From Paracamarosporium sp. OC-R06-R3 (Eukaryota > Ascomycota > Dothideomycetes > Pleosporales > Didymosphaeriaceae): a stretch of DNA of 64,000 bases. The stretch covers positions 1 through 64,000 of the forward strand of contig JACVRA010000086.1 in the NCBI GenBank assembly GCA_019828545.1. Direction: 5' to 3'. The notes below the pieces were generated by a model that saw nothing but the letters and a program-made list of their open reading frames with translations, searched no databases and was not told the DNA's origin. Shown piece by piece: positions 11,424-21,939 of this stretch (positions are counted from its first letter, which is position 1; each line of letters opens with the position of its first letter). The translations under genes were made by a program, and so were the position numbers.

Positions 11424-12527
11424 TTAACCTACATCGGCATGCCTTGTCTTGTGGCTCCCCCCGAGTACGAAACAGCCACCGCCCTCCATCCTCGTACTGA
11501 GATAGCACAGCCCCTCAGTCTCAAGCCCCACGTACCCTTCCCGTTTCCAACCTGTACCCACGACTCCCCACCACGGAAACACCAATCCCTGTCTCACGAG
11601 CTCGGCTCGCATATATAGCAGCGTGCCTCCAACGCTATCTAGCACTATAAGGTCCTCATCACCAGTATTCTTAATCAGCTCTGGAACCCAAGTCTTGCTG
11701 TGCTCCAGCTTATCTTGCAATGCCCCTCTGTTCGTTGTATTCTCCGCATCTAACTCAGCAGATGTAATCTTCCACGCGTTCATATCATAATTATAAATCG
11801 AATCGCGCGAGCAGAGCGCTGTCATAATACCGACGTCTCCGCGTTTATTGGCATGCATAAGCATAGTCTGCACAATGTCGCGCGAGAGGTCGACGACATC
11901 CGCGTCAATCCATAAAATATGCGATTCATCTTCCATTGCACCATTCATGAGGTAGTTGCGAAGGCGAGCAAGAAGTGCGCGGCGCTGGTCTTGAACTTCA
12001 GGTTTATGTCGATCCTCGTACGAAAAGCCACCGCCTGTGTCTTTTCGATGAAGAATCGTAAGTCTACCCAGTGGCATGCCGTCTGTCGCTTTCTTCATGG
12101 CTTCGAATTCGTCAGCAGACGCAGTCAAGAAGCCCAAAGCGACATCAGGCAACGTTAACTTGGTGCTGGCGAGAAGGTCGAGGAAGTCATAAACGGTTCG
12201 TTGAGTAGACTTGTAGTCTCGCGACCAGGAACCGGCATCGCGAGTTAGGACTAGAACGAGGATCGACGGGGTATGCGTGGTATTGCGACGAGTAAATCGA
12301 AGGGTGCCATCGGAAAGTTTGGCCTCGGAAACGTCCAGGTCCTTGGCATCAGAGGCTCTCAGAGGCGAGAGGAGCTCTTGACTGTGTGGAGATGCGATGG
12401 ATATACATGACCAAAAGGATTTGCAATCGAATGAACGTCGGCGGGGTTCAAAAAGCAATGGTAAGGAGATAAGAAGGAGAACGATGGGTACAATAATCAA
12501 CAGTCGGAGAAGGGTTCGGTAAATCAT
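11424..12527 (-). CDS. Mnn9/Anp1/Van1-family mannosyltransferase (GT62)
   Basis: Single-exon type II membrane protein of 367 residues, likely Golgi. In yeast, this family (Mnn9, Van1, Anp1) forms mannan polymerase complexes that extend the alpha-1,6-mannose backbone of N-glycans. The protein opens with a short cytoplasmic tail and a signal anchor (TLLRLLIIVPIVLLLISLPL). The lumenal domain has ILVLVLTRDAG near the start, the family motif ESHILWIDADVVDL with the DxD metal site near residue 210, and a C-terminal SVGGTLLYMRAELVRQG block. Length is normal for the family. The three yeast paralogues cannot be told apart here. A second mannosyltransferase gene follows at 13302, transcribed away from it. 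Confidence 0.92.
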   Translation of the reverse strand: MIYRTLLRLLIIVPIVLLLISLPLLFEPRRRSFDCKSFWSCISIASPHSQELLSPLRASDAKDLDVSEAKLSDGTLRFTRRNTTHTPSILVLVLTRDAGSWSRDYKSTQRTVYDFLDLLASTKLTLPDVALGFLTASADEFEAMKKATDGMPLGRLTILHRKDTGGGFSYEDRHKPEVQDQRRALLARLRNYLMNGAMEDESHILWIDADVVDLSRDIVQTMLMHANKRGDVGIMTALCSRDSIYNYDMNAWKITSAELDAENTTNRGALQDKLEHSKTWVPELIKNTGDEDLIVLDSVGGTLLYMRAELVRQGLVFPWWGVVGTGWKREGYVGLETEGLCYLSTRMEGGGCFVLGGSHKTRHADVG

Positions 12528-13301
12528 TTTAACATAGTACTAGCATTCGGAAGCTACACTAACAGCGTTTCGACAAATTGGCGTTGCCGCACTTGCCATT
12601 GCAACAAAGACGTTGTATCAAAAAGGGTGGAAGCTCATGATATCGAGCTAGAAGCAGAAAGCGAAATCACGTAATTATAGTCGTGCTATTCGTGTGTCTA
12701 GGCCACTGCATCTAGAGGGACTACGAACATCTGGCCCTTTTCGCTACCGTTGGTGACTACTAGCTCCCGTACGTAGGGGAGCGTTTCGATTTTGAATGCT
12801 TCCAGTTCTAAACTGGTCGAGTGGTGTCATCCACTCGGTGGTATGTAGTGAAGCTATCTCGAGGAGCGATCAGATCCGGAGTTCCTAGGTCAACTGCCTT
12901 AATTTTAGGATACAGGTTGTTCGAGGAACAACGGTCTCCTCGTAGTGTGGCGCACTAGCCTCGGACTAGCAGATGCCACTAAAAGAGTAATAAGCGTTTG
13001 TCGTGCGGCAATTAGAAGCTTAAACGCAGTTCTCTCGAATCTGACAAATAACATGTTGCTTATGCTTCAATGTTTGACATCGTCTCTACGCTAAGTCAGT
13101 GATGTACCCTAGGGTGCAAACGGCTTCATAGCACGCATAGCAGCCTCACAATGGTGCGCAGATCTGGAACCAGCTAGTAGCTATGTATCATGCGTATTAC
13201 GGGGTAAATCGGGTCGAAATGGAGGCTATGTACCTTGACGCCGTATCCCACTTCCATCTTCTCCGCATTCTCACCCTTCGAGTCTTACATCTTGGCCAGC
13301 G
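12528..13301. promoter_or_regulatory. Divergent promoter region between two mannosyltransferase genes
   Basis: 774 nt between divergent starts. No ORF with recognisable content. It is likely to hold the promoters of both glycosyltransferase genes. Confidence 0.45.
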
Positions 13302-14777
13302 ATGTTGCGCCTCGCGCACAATGCAAAGAACAAGCACACATCCTCTGTCTTTTCAAACATTAGATTCAGTCGAGTGATTTTGCTCGCTGTTAGCATCGCT
13401 ACCTTCCTGTTCGTTCTCTTCATCCTCACCATTCACCCCGACGATGTACGCCACACTTTCGAAGGTTTCGATCTCCATAGACCTGCGAACCACCAGGAAC
13501 CGATCACAGAGGCTTGGTGCCCAACTGCAAACCTAAATGGAACGGCAATTCCCAGCGCGGAAGATAACACTTCATTCCCAAAAAATGCATCAGAACGACC
13601 ATTATCCGTCCTCCCGCCGAGGAAAGGCAACAAGGAACGACTGGCTGAGACGCCGAAATACACCCAAGCTATTTTGGATCCTAGGAACATGGCATTTCTA
13701 AGATATGATTGTTTGGTGCTTACACCTAAAACCCGCAACCGATATGCCTACCTGCGTAAGCCTTATTCGACCCCGGATGGTAAGATAAGGCCCAAGTACT
13801 TTTTCGCATTGGATCTACATCAGGTCGCAGATGTCTTGTCTCAACTGCTAGGCAGTCTTGTAGGAGCGATCAAATTCCTTGGGCCGCACAATTGCGTTCT
13901 CTCGATAGTCGAGGGGCGGTCCAGAGACGGGACATACGAGATCTTGCGGTCCCTAGGGCCAGATTTCGAGAAGCTGGGCCTGCAGTACTTCCTGCAGACA
14001 TCTGATATACATCCCCAGATGAACGGCGATCGAATCGTACTTCTCGCCGAACTTCGCAACCTCGCATTGCGCGACATCTATGAGCAACCGCATTCGTATG
14101 CACCAAACACGACGATCATATTCTCGAATGATATTTGGTTGTGCACAGAAGATGTTCTCGAACTCATACACCAGCAATTCGCACAGGAATCATACATGAC
14201 ATGCGGAATGGACTTCAATCTAGGACCAACGGGCAAGCCACGGTACTACGATGCGTGGGTCGGACGTTCTATGACTGGCAATTCGTTTTATAAGGGTTGG
14301 TGGGAAGGGGCGCAACTGAAGTATTCCGAAAAGTTCATGGACATCCCTTTTTGGGACGATAAATCCACGAGCCAGCGTTTTATGAAATGGCAACCAGTGC
14401 AGGTATATGCGTGCTGGAATGGCATTGTCGCGCTCGCAGCAGAGCCATTCATGAACGGCACGATTCGATTTCGGGGCGTTGAATACGACAGCAAGGAGTG
14501 TTTTCAAGGCGAGCCAACACTGTTAGCTAAGGATTTGTGGTTTCATGGTTACAGGCGCACTGCTGTTGTGCCAACAATCAACACGGCATACTCCTACGAT
14601 CATATGAAGATCGTAAGGAAGAACAAAGGAGGTGTTTCGGATCATTTATGTCATAGTGATGATGAAAACATTGTCTGGAAGACGGAGCCGCCGACGAAGG
14701 TGAAGTGCAAGCCTTCGTGGGAGCATAAGGATTCATGGGTTCCTTGGGATCAAGGTTTGATTGAAGATCATAATTAA
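13302..14777 (+). CDS. CMT1-type alpha-1,3-mannosyltransferase (CAP59_mtransfer family)
   Basis: Single-exon 491-residue type II membrane protein. A signal anchor lies at about residues 24-45 (VILLAVSIATFLFVLFILTI). The lumenal domain matches the family of Cryptococcus CMT1 and CAP59: SIVEGRSRDGTYEIL, then SNDIWLCTEDVLELIH, then YYDAWVGRSMTG and WQPVQVYACWNGIVAL. CMT1 transfers alpha-1,3-mannose using GDP-mannose; plant-pathogenic and saprophytic ascomycetes carry several paralogues of unknown acceptor. The start at 13302 puts the anchor close to the N terminus, as expected. It is divergent from the Mnn9-family gene, so both may act in the same Golgi glycosylation programme (inference). Confidence 0.9.
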   Translation: MLRLAHNAKNKHTSSVFSNIRFSRVILLAVSIATFLFVLFILTIHPDDVRHTFEGFDLHRPANHQEPITEAWCPTANLNGTAIPSAEDNTSFPKNASERPLSVLPPRKGNKERLAETPKYTQAILDPRNMAFLRYDCLVLTPKTRNRYAYLRKPYSTPDGKIRPKYFFALDLHQVADVLSQLLGSLVGAIKFLGPHNCVLSIVEGRSRDGTYEILRSLGPDFEKLGLQYFLQTSDIHPQMNGDRIVLLAELRNLALRDIYEQPHSYAPNTTIIFSNDIWLCTEDVLELIHQQFAQESYMTCGMDFNLGPTGKPRYYDAWVGRSMTGNSFYKGWWEGAQLKYSEKFMDIPFWDDKSTSQRFMKWQPVQVYACWNGIVALAAEPFMNGTIRFRGVEYDSKECFQGEPTLLAKDLWFHGYRRTAVVPTINTAYSYDHMKIVRKNKGGVSDHLCHSDDENIVWKTEPPTKVKCKPSWEHKDSWVPWDQGLIEDHN

Positions 14778-15256
14778 CACACGGACACTCGTCAAATTTT
14801 ACCTTATGTGGACCGTGTTCTTTTTCGCTATTGAGCGACCTTGTGTACGTTATAGCAGTTCAATCGAGTATATTTGGACAGCATGGGCTAGGGGTTGGGC
14901 CTAATTGACTAGTCATTAATCAGCCACCTTTGATGAGCACAAGAGCTGTAGAATTGAAGATTGGTTGATTGATTGCTTAAGGGTTTCTGTGAGCTTGGCC
15001 ACGCACCAATTCGGATACATACATTTCGTGTCGAGCTGTGAGTTAACTTGAAAATTGCTGCGAGACGCTGGTGCACCTCCCATAGATCCATTACCGACCT
15101 TCGAGAACGGTTTGTACTTAAATGAGTCTATAGTGTCCATGAATTGAGGTTCCAGGGAATCACCTCGAGTTTTCTGTATGCTAGATCCCTAGAGATGCGC
15201 AAATCGATACCGGTGAATCTCCGCTTTCCACCTCAAGTTACCAATATGTCGGTCCA
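14778..15256. other. Convergent intergenic region
   Basis: 479 nt between the 3' ends of the CMT1-type gene and the lipocalin-like gene. Only short incidental ORFs. Confidence 0.5.
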
Positions 15257-15796
15257 TCAACCCTCAAAGTCATACACTGATTTGACTCTAAGCTCTTCTA
15301 CTTCCTCATTCTTCACCCACGCGCGTCTTGTATGCTTCCGCTCTCCGTCAACAGTTTCAAACCCCCACAAGTGTTTCGCCTCCCACTTCCGATCCGCGGA
15401 TCTACCTTCCGCATGCACAAGCTTGCCATCGCTATCGCCTTGGATCCATTCACCATTTCCAATCCCCAATGTTTTTGATTCTCCCACACCTAGCCATCGG
15501 CTACGGCCTTGCACTTCTCCGAAAAGAGGATCATCGTTTTTGCGCCATTCCCAATCAAAAATGTACTTCTCTGTTGTGCCGGGGATTTTGCCAGCGGTGA
15601 CGGACTGCGCAGCCTCAATGTGTTGCGCGTCTGATTGCGTAATATTTTGATGGACGGATGCAGCCGAGGCAGCTTTACGGATCAATGTTCCAACTCCCTG
15701 GACCGCTAGGATTTGTGTGAAGTCATCGGAGGATGCTTTGTTAAGCTTCCATCTTCCAGAGAGAGATTGGAGTGTCTTCTCAGCAGGGGCTGCCAT
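15257..15796 (-). CDS. Small lipocalin/FABP-like fungal protein
   Basis: Single-exon protein of 179 residues without signal peptide or membrane segment, so probably cytosolic. It opens with LSGRWKLNKASSDDFTQIL, resembling the GxW start of lipocalin/fatty-acid-binding folds. It then shows the pattern IPGTTEKYIFDW, DDPLFGEVQGRSRWL, and HLWGFETVDGERKHTRR near the C terminus. I recognise this pattern from a widespread, uncharacterised fungal family of the same length. The lipocalin fold is an inference from the beta-rich pattern and the GxW-like start. Ligand and role are unknown. Confidence 0.7.
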   Translation of the reverse strand: MAAPAEKTLQSLSGRWKLNKASSDDFTQILAVQGVGTLIRKAASAASVHQNITQSDAQHIEAAQSVTAGKIPGTTEKYIFDWEWRKNDDPLFGEVQGRSRWLGVGESKTLGIGNGEWIQGDSDGKLVHAEGRSADRKWEAKHLWGFETVDGERKHTRRAWVKNEEVEELRVKSVYDFEG

Positions 15797-16040
15797 AGTG
15801 ATAGGAGACCTTTTTTCTGGAGGATTGAAGCTAGAAGTTGTGTAGGTTCATTGCTGTTCGACTTTGACGTCTAAAATGATGTCGTCATCACTGGCGGCGC
15901 ATCTTCAACGCAAAATCGCGCCAAGCGAGCATCCATCATTATCTCCATACTAGAAGCAAAAGCCTATACACAAATTTTAAGACGCCTTTTTTTCGTATGT
16001 GAAGTGACTTACGGCCGTACATATCGCATTAAAGTGTACC

Positions 16041-16213
16041 ATGCCTACGAAGTACTTCTATCAGGTATGTCCCGACTAGCTTGTCCTAGCGCATCCTTCG
16101 TTCAAGAAGCACCGCGTAAGGCAGATTGCTCACACTGCTAGGCATACAAAGAGTTCACAACCGTAGCGACGATGTTTTATATCAAGCCTATGTTCAGGCG
16201 TTTTGCTGTGTAA
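16041..16213 (+). CDS. Possible spliced 31-residue microprotein
   Basis: ATG at 16041, exon 16041-16064, intron 16065-16141 (gtatgt..ctag, 77 nt) and exon 16142-16213 give a 31-residue basic peptide (starts MPTKYFYQ, ends FRRFAV). Both splice sites are canonical and phase 0. No family is recognised. It lies in the 5' region of the sedolisin gene, so it may instead be part of an upstream leader or chance. Low confidence. Confidence 0.25.
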
Positions 16214-16256
16214 TTATTAGCTTCATCTTCATTTTTGACGCGGTGTAGCATGGAAG

Positions 16257-18453
16257 ATGCGCTTCATCCTCACGATCCTAACTACAGCAGCTGCGACTGC
16301 CAAAGCGATAGCCACACCAGACAACCATGTTATTCACGAAGTGAGCAACACTCCTAGAAATCTTGCTCGACGCGTAGAGCCTCATGTACGCCTACCAATG
16401 AGAATTGGCTTGAAGCCCAACGAGAATGCCAAACAAATGGCGGAGAAGTGGCTCATGGACGTTTCGCATCCCCACTCAGCAGAATACGGCAAGCACTGGA
16501 CTCAAGAAGAAGTCGTTGCTGCGTTCGCTCCCTCGGACGACACAGTGGGCGCGGTTTTCACTTGGCTAACGAATTCCGGCGGCATTGCTAAAGAACGCAT
16601 AGGTCATACTAACAATAAGGCATGGCTTGCGTTCGATGCTACAGTTGAAGAAGCTGAGCGTTTGCTAAAGACGGAGTACTATGAATTGGATGATGGGCAG
16701 ACAAGGAGAGTGAGTTGTGACCAGTATCATCTGCCAAGCCATTTGCTTGAGCATGTTGATTACGTAACTCCTGGCGTGAAGGGTGTGCAATTCAAAGTTC
16801 CAAAGTGTGTCCATATACTATTGCTTTTCTAGTAAAGTATATCTGATATCTTTCAGGGTCGATGGAAGTAAGGAGCCATTGAGCAAACACACCACTAGCA
16901 GGTTACCTCGTCGTCAAGAATCCGAAGCCAACCTCCATGTCCCACAGAACTCGAGCTCGCTCGATCAATGCGACCAGATCATCACCCATGAATGCATCCG
17001 CGCTCTTTACAATATCCCTTTCCCGGATCCCGAAAGTACAGTCAGTCCCAATAACACCATGGGTATTTTTTTACTCTCTAGTGCCTACGCACAAGAAGAT
17101 CTTGACCTATTCTTCTCTAACTTCACGCCCTACATTGCCAATGGCACCGCGCCGACTCTCAAGTCAATTAACGGTGGAATCGCACCGGTTGATGTCGCAC
17201 ATGCTGGATCGGAAGCCAGTCTTGACCTCGAGCTGGCTATCCCTCTCGTGTACCCGCAAAACACCGTCATCTATCAGGTCGATGACGAATATTGCTCGGC
17301 AGAGCAGTGGCTTGAGGGTGGACTGTTTAATACTTTCCTAGATGCCATCGATGGGAGTTATTGTACGTATGAAGCTTACGGTGAGAAGGGGGATAACCCG
17401 AAATTTGATCCTGTTTATCCAAACGAAAGAGAAGGAGGATATAAAGGCGAACGCACGTGTGGGGTGTACAAGGTAATTATCAAGCTGTGTTTAAAGAAAT
17501 CTGGCGTTAGCTAACTTCTGTTCTAGCCTACCAACGTGATTTCAATATCGTACATGAAGCAAGAAGCCGAACTGCCAGCAGCATACCAAAAACGTCAGGC
17601 AAGTGCTTTTCTCCTCCTTCACTAGTACTACTTTCGTGATCTAATTATCACGCAACAGTGCGATGAATGGCTAAAGCTCGGTCTACAAGGAATCTCTGTT
17701 TTTGTTTCTTCGGGCGACTCCGGTGTTGGCGACCTTCCTAAGCCTGACTCGCCGAACGGCTGTCTCCGAAATGGCACAGTCTTTACGCCATCACATCCTA
17801 ACACCTGTCCATGGCTTACTAGTGTTGGTGCCACCAAAGTTTACCCCGGAAAGACTGTCCATGACCCTGAAAGTGCTGCGAACGATCTCGCTGGCGATCC
17901 TTATTACTTTCCCTACTCCTCCGGCGGTGGTTTCTCGAATATCTTTGGGATTCCAGACTATCAATCCAGAGCAGTCGCGGACTATTTCGAGAGTGAAGTC
18001 CCGGGGTATCCATACTACTATGATGTCAGAACTTCACCCCTTCTATTGAACTGTCAAGCTGATCAAATACTATAGGGTAACTGGCAAAATAGCACCGGCA
18101 TCTACAACCGGAACGGGCGGGGTGTACCTGACGTTTCTGCCAACGGTGACAATATTGCTGCTGTATACAATGGTGCACTTCGTATTACGGGCGGCACTTC
18201 CGCTGCAGCTCCAATCTTCGCGTCTGTGGTCAACCTTATCAATGAGGAGCGTATCAAGGCTGGAAAGGGTCCTGTAGGGTTCGTAAACCCCGTCTTGTAC
18301 GAGAATGCGGAGGTTTTGAATGATATTACAAATGGAACAAATCCAGGGTGTGGGACTGATGGATTTCCCGCGTCGAAAGGGTGGGATCCGGCTACGGGGC
18401 TAGGAACACCCAACTATGACAAGATGTTAGAGCTGTTCATGAGCCTACCTTAG
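16257..18453 (+). CDS. Secreted sedolisin / tripeptidyl peptidase (S53)
   Basis: Secreted acid serine-carboxyl peptidase precursor of about 659 residues. Exons: 16257-16804, 16857-17472, 17527-17598, 17659-18024 and 18076-18453. A signal peptide (MRFILTILTTAAATAKA) is followed by a pro-kumamolisin activation domain (residues about 40-185; HPHSAEYGKHWTQEEV). The catalytic set is visible: Glu302 and Asp306 in GSEASLDLELA, Asp432 in SSGDSG, and Ser576 in GGTSAAAP. The C-terminal DPATGLGTPNY is the calcium-site region. Intron 3 has a GC donor (CAG|gcaagt); without it the conserved RQCDEWLKLGLQG is broken. Intron 4 has a weak gtcaga donor. The enzyme removes tripeptides or cleaves internally at low pH, likely for extracellular protein use. 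Exact sedolisin subclass is not certain. Confidence 0.92.
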
Positions 18454-18638
18454 ATAGACAAGACTCGATAATCGAAAGGAAAGCTTAAGGATAGCCACTG
18501 AAGACCTAACATTTCTTTCCTAAGTGATGGCCTCGTTCGTTTTTGCAGAGATCACAACCGTCATGTCGAAATTCTAATTTTTACTTTTCAAGCACTATAT
18601 TCCTGCGTTTTCGAATGCGCTATCTACTAGCAAAGACT

Positions 18639-19496
18639 TTAGTCCTCCATTGCGACCCAAGTATGATAATCGTGTACTGCTAGCCCTCCAAACCACATCT
18701 CATGGTTATTGCTCCTTCGAAGGCCATTTCCGCTGGCCAGGCATGTCAGATCCTCTCGAAGTCTGCGACCACCGAGGCCGTGATAACTGATATGTCTCCC
18801 CTCCTCACTTGGAACCGTCTCAACCGCAAGGTATATACCCTCCCTGCTCTTCCGGCACCTCCAACCCGCCATCAGCGCCTCACCCGCGATATCCACTAAA
18901 CCCTGCGGGCTATTCCTATACGTCATGAATACCGCCCCATCCAGGACGCTCATCATAACTAAATCCAATCTCTCTCCAGAATCTGGATACTGCAGTGTGT
19001 GGAGCCAGAATGGTAGATCAGCCGCAACCGGTAGCGGAGGGTATTGAGCATCAGCCCACCTCTTGAGATCCTGGATACAACTTATCCACTGTCTGATGAG
19101 GTCGGGTTGCTCCAGACCACGCCACTCGTCCAACTGCCAAGGCTCGATGTCGAGATGTAGACCTCGGATTAACAATTGTACATTATGCCCGTAGTGGCGT
19201 TGGTAATCCTCGACCCAGCGGAGACGGAGCTGTAGGCTTTGATGGGTTTGTATGTTGCGGATCCAGGCTGGGTCACCCATCAATGCTTCAACTGCGATAC
19301 CGCCAGCGCTAGACATGCTGCACTTGCTTGCGAAGTTGGCTAGGGCTTGGTGCGGAATATCTGGATTGATGTGCACGTAGACACGATTGATGCCGTGTCG
19401 GTGTGCGAAGGCGACAAAGCGATCGGTTTGACCATCATTACAGATTACTTCTTCCGTCTTCCAGATCCAGGTCGCTCGGTTCAAATTTTGGGCCAT
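18639..19496 (-). CDS. Hypothetical protein with TIM-barrel hydrolase-like features
   Basis: Single-exon protein of 285 residues with no signal peptide. Not firmly recognised. The motif pattern suggests a beta/alpha barrel: RVYVHINPDI (strand with the position of the first barrel acid), LLIRGLHLDIEPWQLDEW (a D-x-E pair typical of glycoside-hydrolase-like barrels), VMMSVLDGAVFMTYRNSP, GIYLAVET, and GGLAVHDYHTWVAM at the C terminus. Similar arrangements occur in bacterial and fungal proteins of unknown function. A hydrolase acting on a sugar or amide substrate is possible but unproven. It is convergent with the sedolisin and divergent from the phosphatase. Confidence 0.65.
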   Translation of the reverse strand: MAQNLNRATWIWKTEEVICNDGQTDRFVAFAHRHGINRVYVHINPDIPHQALANFASKCSMSSAGGIAVEALMGDPAWIRNIQTHQSLQLRLRWVEDYQRHYGHNVQLLIRGLHLDIEPWQLDEWRGLEQPDLIRQWISCIQDLKRWADAQYPPLPVAADLPFWLHTLQYPDSGERLDLVMMSVLDGAVFMTYRNSPQGLVDIAGEALMAGWRCRKSREGIYLAVETVPSEEGRHISYHGLGGRRLREDLTCLASGNGLRRSNNHEMWFGGLAVHDYHTWVAMED

Positions 19497-20100
19497 GGTA
19501 GATATGGTAAATGGCTTAAGAGGAAGCGCAAAATTCGAGTAGGTAGGTTGTCAGGTCCCACCACAAGCCCCGCCGCACCGCATCATTGGCTTGAGCCGAT
19601 TAGTCCGCGACAGTAGTCTTTCCACATACAAACACGAAAACCTAGATTTTTAACTGGCGTTACATTGTTGTGGACGTCGAATAGTGAGTGTGGCAGGGGT
19701 ATATAAATGGGGAGTTGGCATTTGACAAGGGTTCCGGTGGGCGGGCTGGTTCGCAAGGCCTACGACAGCTGGGAAAAGCGCGACCTCCACGTAAGAACCA
19801 CACCACCAAGCAGTGCCGTATCCATTCTCACACGCGCATATCCATCGCACGGAAAAATTATTTCTCGCCTATCTCCAGACACAATGAGATGGCCGTTGGT
19901 GTCGCGTTCGTTACCCACGTGCTCGCGCCGTCCTCGCCCCTGATCGCCCCCAGTCCTCTTTTGGCAGTATCGCCAATGCTCATCTCCGAGGACTAGATGA
20001 TATCGAAGGGGAGCATGAACGATAGCCTGAGTATAAAGACAAGTCTCAACGCGAAGATGACGCGGCAGTGCGCAGAGCAGACCTACTCACGGCCGACAAT
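19497..20100. promoter_or_regulatory. Divergent promoter region with TATA element
   Basis: 604 nt between divergent genes. A TATATAAA element lies near 19699-19707 on the plus strand, about 400 nt upstream of the phosphatase ATG, so a long 5' leader would be needed if it is used. No gene is seen. Confidence 0.4.
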
Positions 20101-21839
20101 ATGGAACGCGTCTTCAGACTACTCATTGCGGCATCCGCTGTTGCGTGCACCACCGCTGATGACTTCAATGTCCTGCAGCATCTGGGAGGCAATGGGCAAT
20201 GGTTTCCCGGTGAGTCTCATTCTGAGTATACGACTCTTCAGGCTGACGAATAGAAGGTCCTGAAGTAACAGGCATCTCTTCTGAAGTGCCAGAGGGCTGC
20301 AAGGTGGACTTGGCCGCTTTCTTCTCTCGGCACGGCAGTCGCTACCCTGATAATGGGGCATACAATGAGTGGACGGCTCTCCACGATCACATACAGGAAG
20401 CCCCCTTTACAGTAAACGACCCAAAGCTCGAGTTTCTAAAGGCTTGGGAGCCAGTGCTCTCCGATCCCAGCGCCCAGATTGCACAGATCTCACCTACTGG
20501 GTACAAAGAGCTCACGGAGATGGGCGCCACATGGCGCCTACGTTACTCTGATCTGTACGAGTACAACACGCCTTTTACGATGTGGTCAAACTGGTACAAC
20601 TCGAGCCCCCGAGTGCGCGACAGCGCGCGCATGTTCGCACACGGTTTCCTAGGCCCCAATGCCACTGAGCTAGGTACCATCTACGCCCTGAACAGCAGTG
20701 ATCCGGCCTCATGGATGAACTCTCTCGCACCTAGCGATCTTTGCCCTGCGTACAAGGATGAGGGCGGCAGTCCATACATCGACCAGTGGCAAGCCATCTA
20801 CCTCCCTCCCATCGTATCCAGGCTCAATGCCCAGATCAACGGCACCTTCAACTTCACGCAGCAGGAAGTGAGCATCATTCCGTACCTGTGCGGCTTTGAG
20901 ACGCAGATCACTGGAAAGCGAAGTCCCTTCTGCGACATTTTCACCGAGGAGGAGATCCTGCAGTACGAGTACGCGCAGGATCTGCGATACTGGTACGGCA
21001 CAAGCTTGGGCACTGATATCGAGAAGCTCCAGATGCTGCCGGTTCTGGACATGCTCGTCCGCCGCTTCGTCGATGGGCCGAACAAAACGTACGCGCTCCG
21101 CAATTCTACTTTCCAGGCGCCCAACATCATGGCGTCGTTCTCGAATGATGGCCAGATCAACCAGCTCATCGCCGCCAGTGGCGTGTTTGACAATGAGCCC
21201 CAGCTACCTGGCAACAGGACGCTGCGAGACAGAAAGTTCCGTTCCAGCCGGCTGACCCCTATGCGTGGGACCATCGCCTTTGAGCGCTTGATCTGCTCCG
21301 CACCCGGTTCTCCTCCAGATTCCGCCTCAAGTTCTGTTCCTGGTCATTCTTCAGGCTACGGCACTGGTCTCGCACCCAGCTCTAGTCCTATCCCCACGAA
21401 CAGCTCTGCTCCTGGCTATGAGACTGGTCTCGCATCTAGCTCTTCCGCTTCCACACTAAGCTCTACCCTTACTTATGACAACGGCCCAGCACCCAGCTCT
21501 ACCGCCACTTCTACTCCCACCTCTCCTAGCTACGCTACCAGCCTCTCTGGTCACAATGCCCTTAAAAACCGGGATACCTCCACTAACACCACCGCACCCT
21601 CCACAACATACATCCGTATCATCCTAAACGACGTCGTCTACCCCGTGGCCAACTGCTCCAGCGGCCCCGGCGCCTCATGCCCGCTACCGCAGTACCAGAA
21701 GCTCATCAAAAGCAAGCTCGCCAACGCAGGCAGCTTCACGAGCCTCTGCAACACGACGAATGCCGGGTTCTCGGGAGAGCCAGAGTCCACCTTCTTCACG
21801 GACACCACGCTTTCCTTCGCAAACATCGTCAAGCCATAA
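20101..21839 (+). CDS. Secreted histidine-acid phosphatase (phytase-like)
   Basis: Secreted glycoprotein phosphatase of about 564 residues. Exons 20101-20209 and 20254-21839; intron gtgagt..atag, 44 nt. A signal peptide (RLLIAASAVACTTA) precedes the catalytic core. The phosphohistidine motif RHGSRYP is at residues 62-68. The second catalytic motif, normally His-Asp, reads Asn-Asp at residues 334-335 (ASFSNDGQINQL). FERLICS ends the core, and ILNDVVYPVANCSSGPG starts the usual C-terminal part, with many N-glycosylation sites. Between them, residues about 385-486 are a Ser/Thr/Pro/Gly-rich insert with three degenerate repeats around GYGTGLAPSSS. The family releases phosphate from phytate or other esters outside the cell. 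The Asn may reduce or alter activity, or may be normal in this subgroup. Confidence 0.9.
21300..21603 (+). repeat. Ser/Pro-rich low-complexity repeats inside the phosphatase gene
   Basis: About 300 nt encoding roughly 100 residues of Ser, Pro, Thr and Gly. Three imperfect units can be seen: GYGTGLAPSSS, GYETGLASSSS and TYDNGPAPSS. It lies between two conserved blocks of the phosphatase and stays in frame. Confidence 0.8.
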
Positions 21840-21939
21840 CATATCGATGTAAATACACAGTTGGAAATTAGAATATAATGAGATGACCCGAATAACACAC
21901 ATATGCAAACAATCCCATCGTGCAACCGTGATTACAGTC

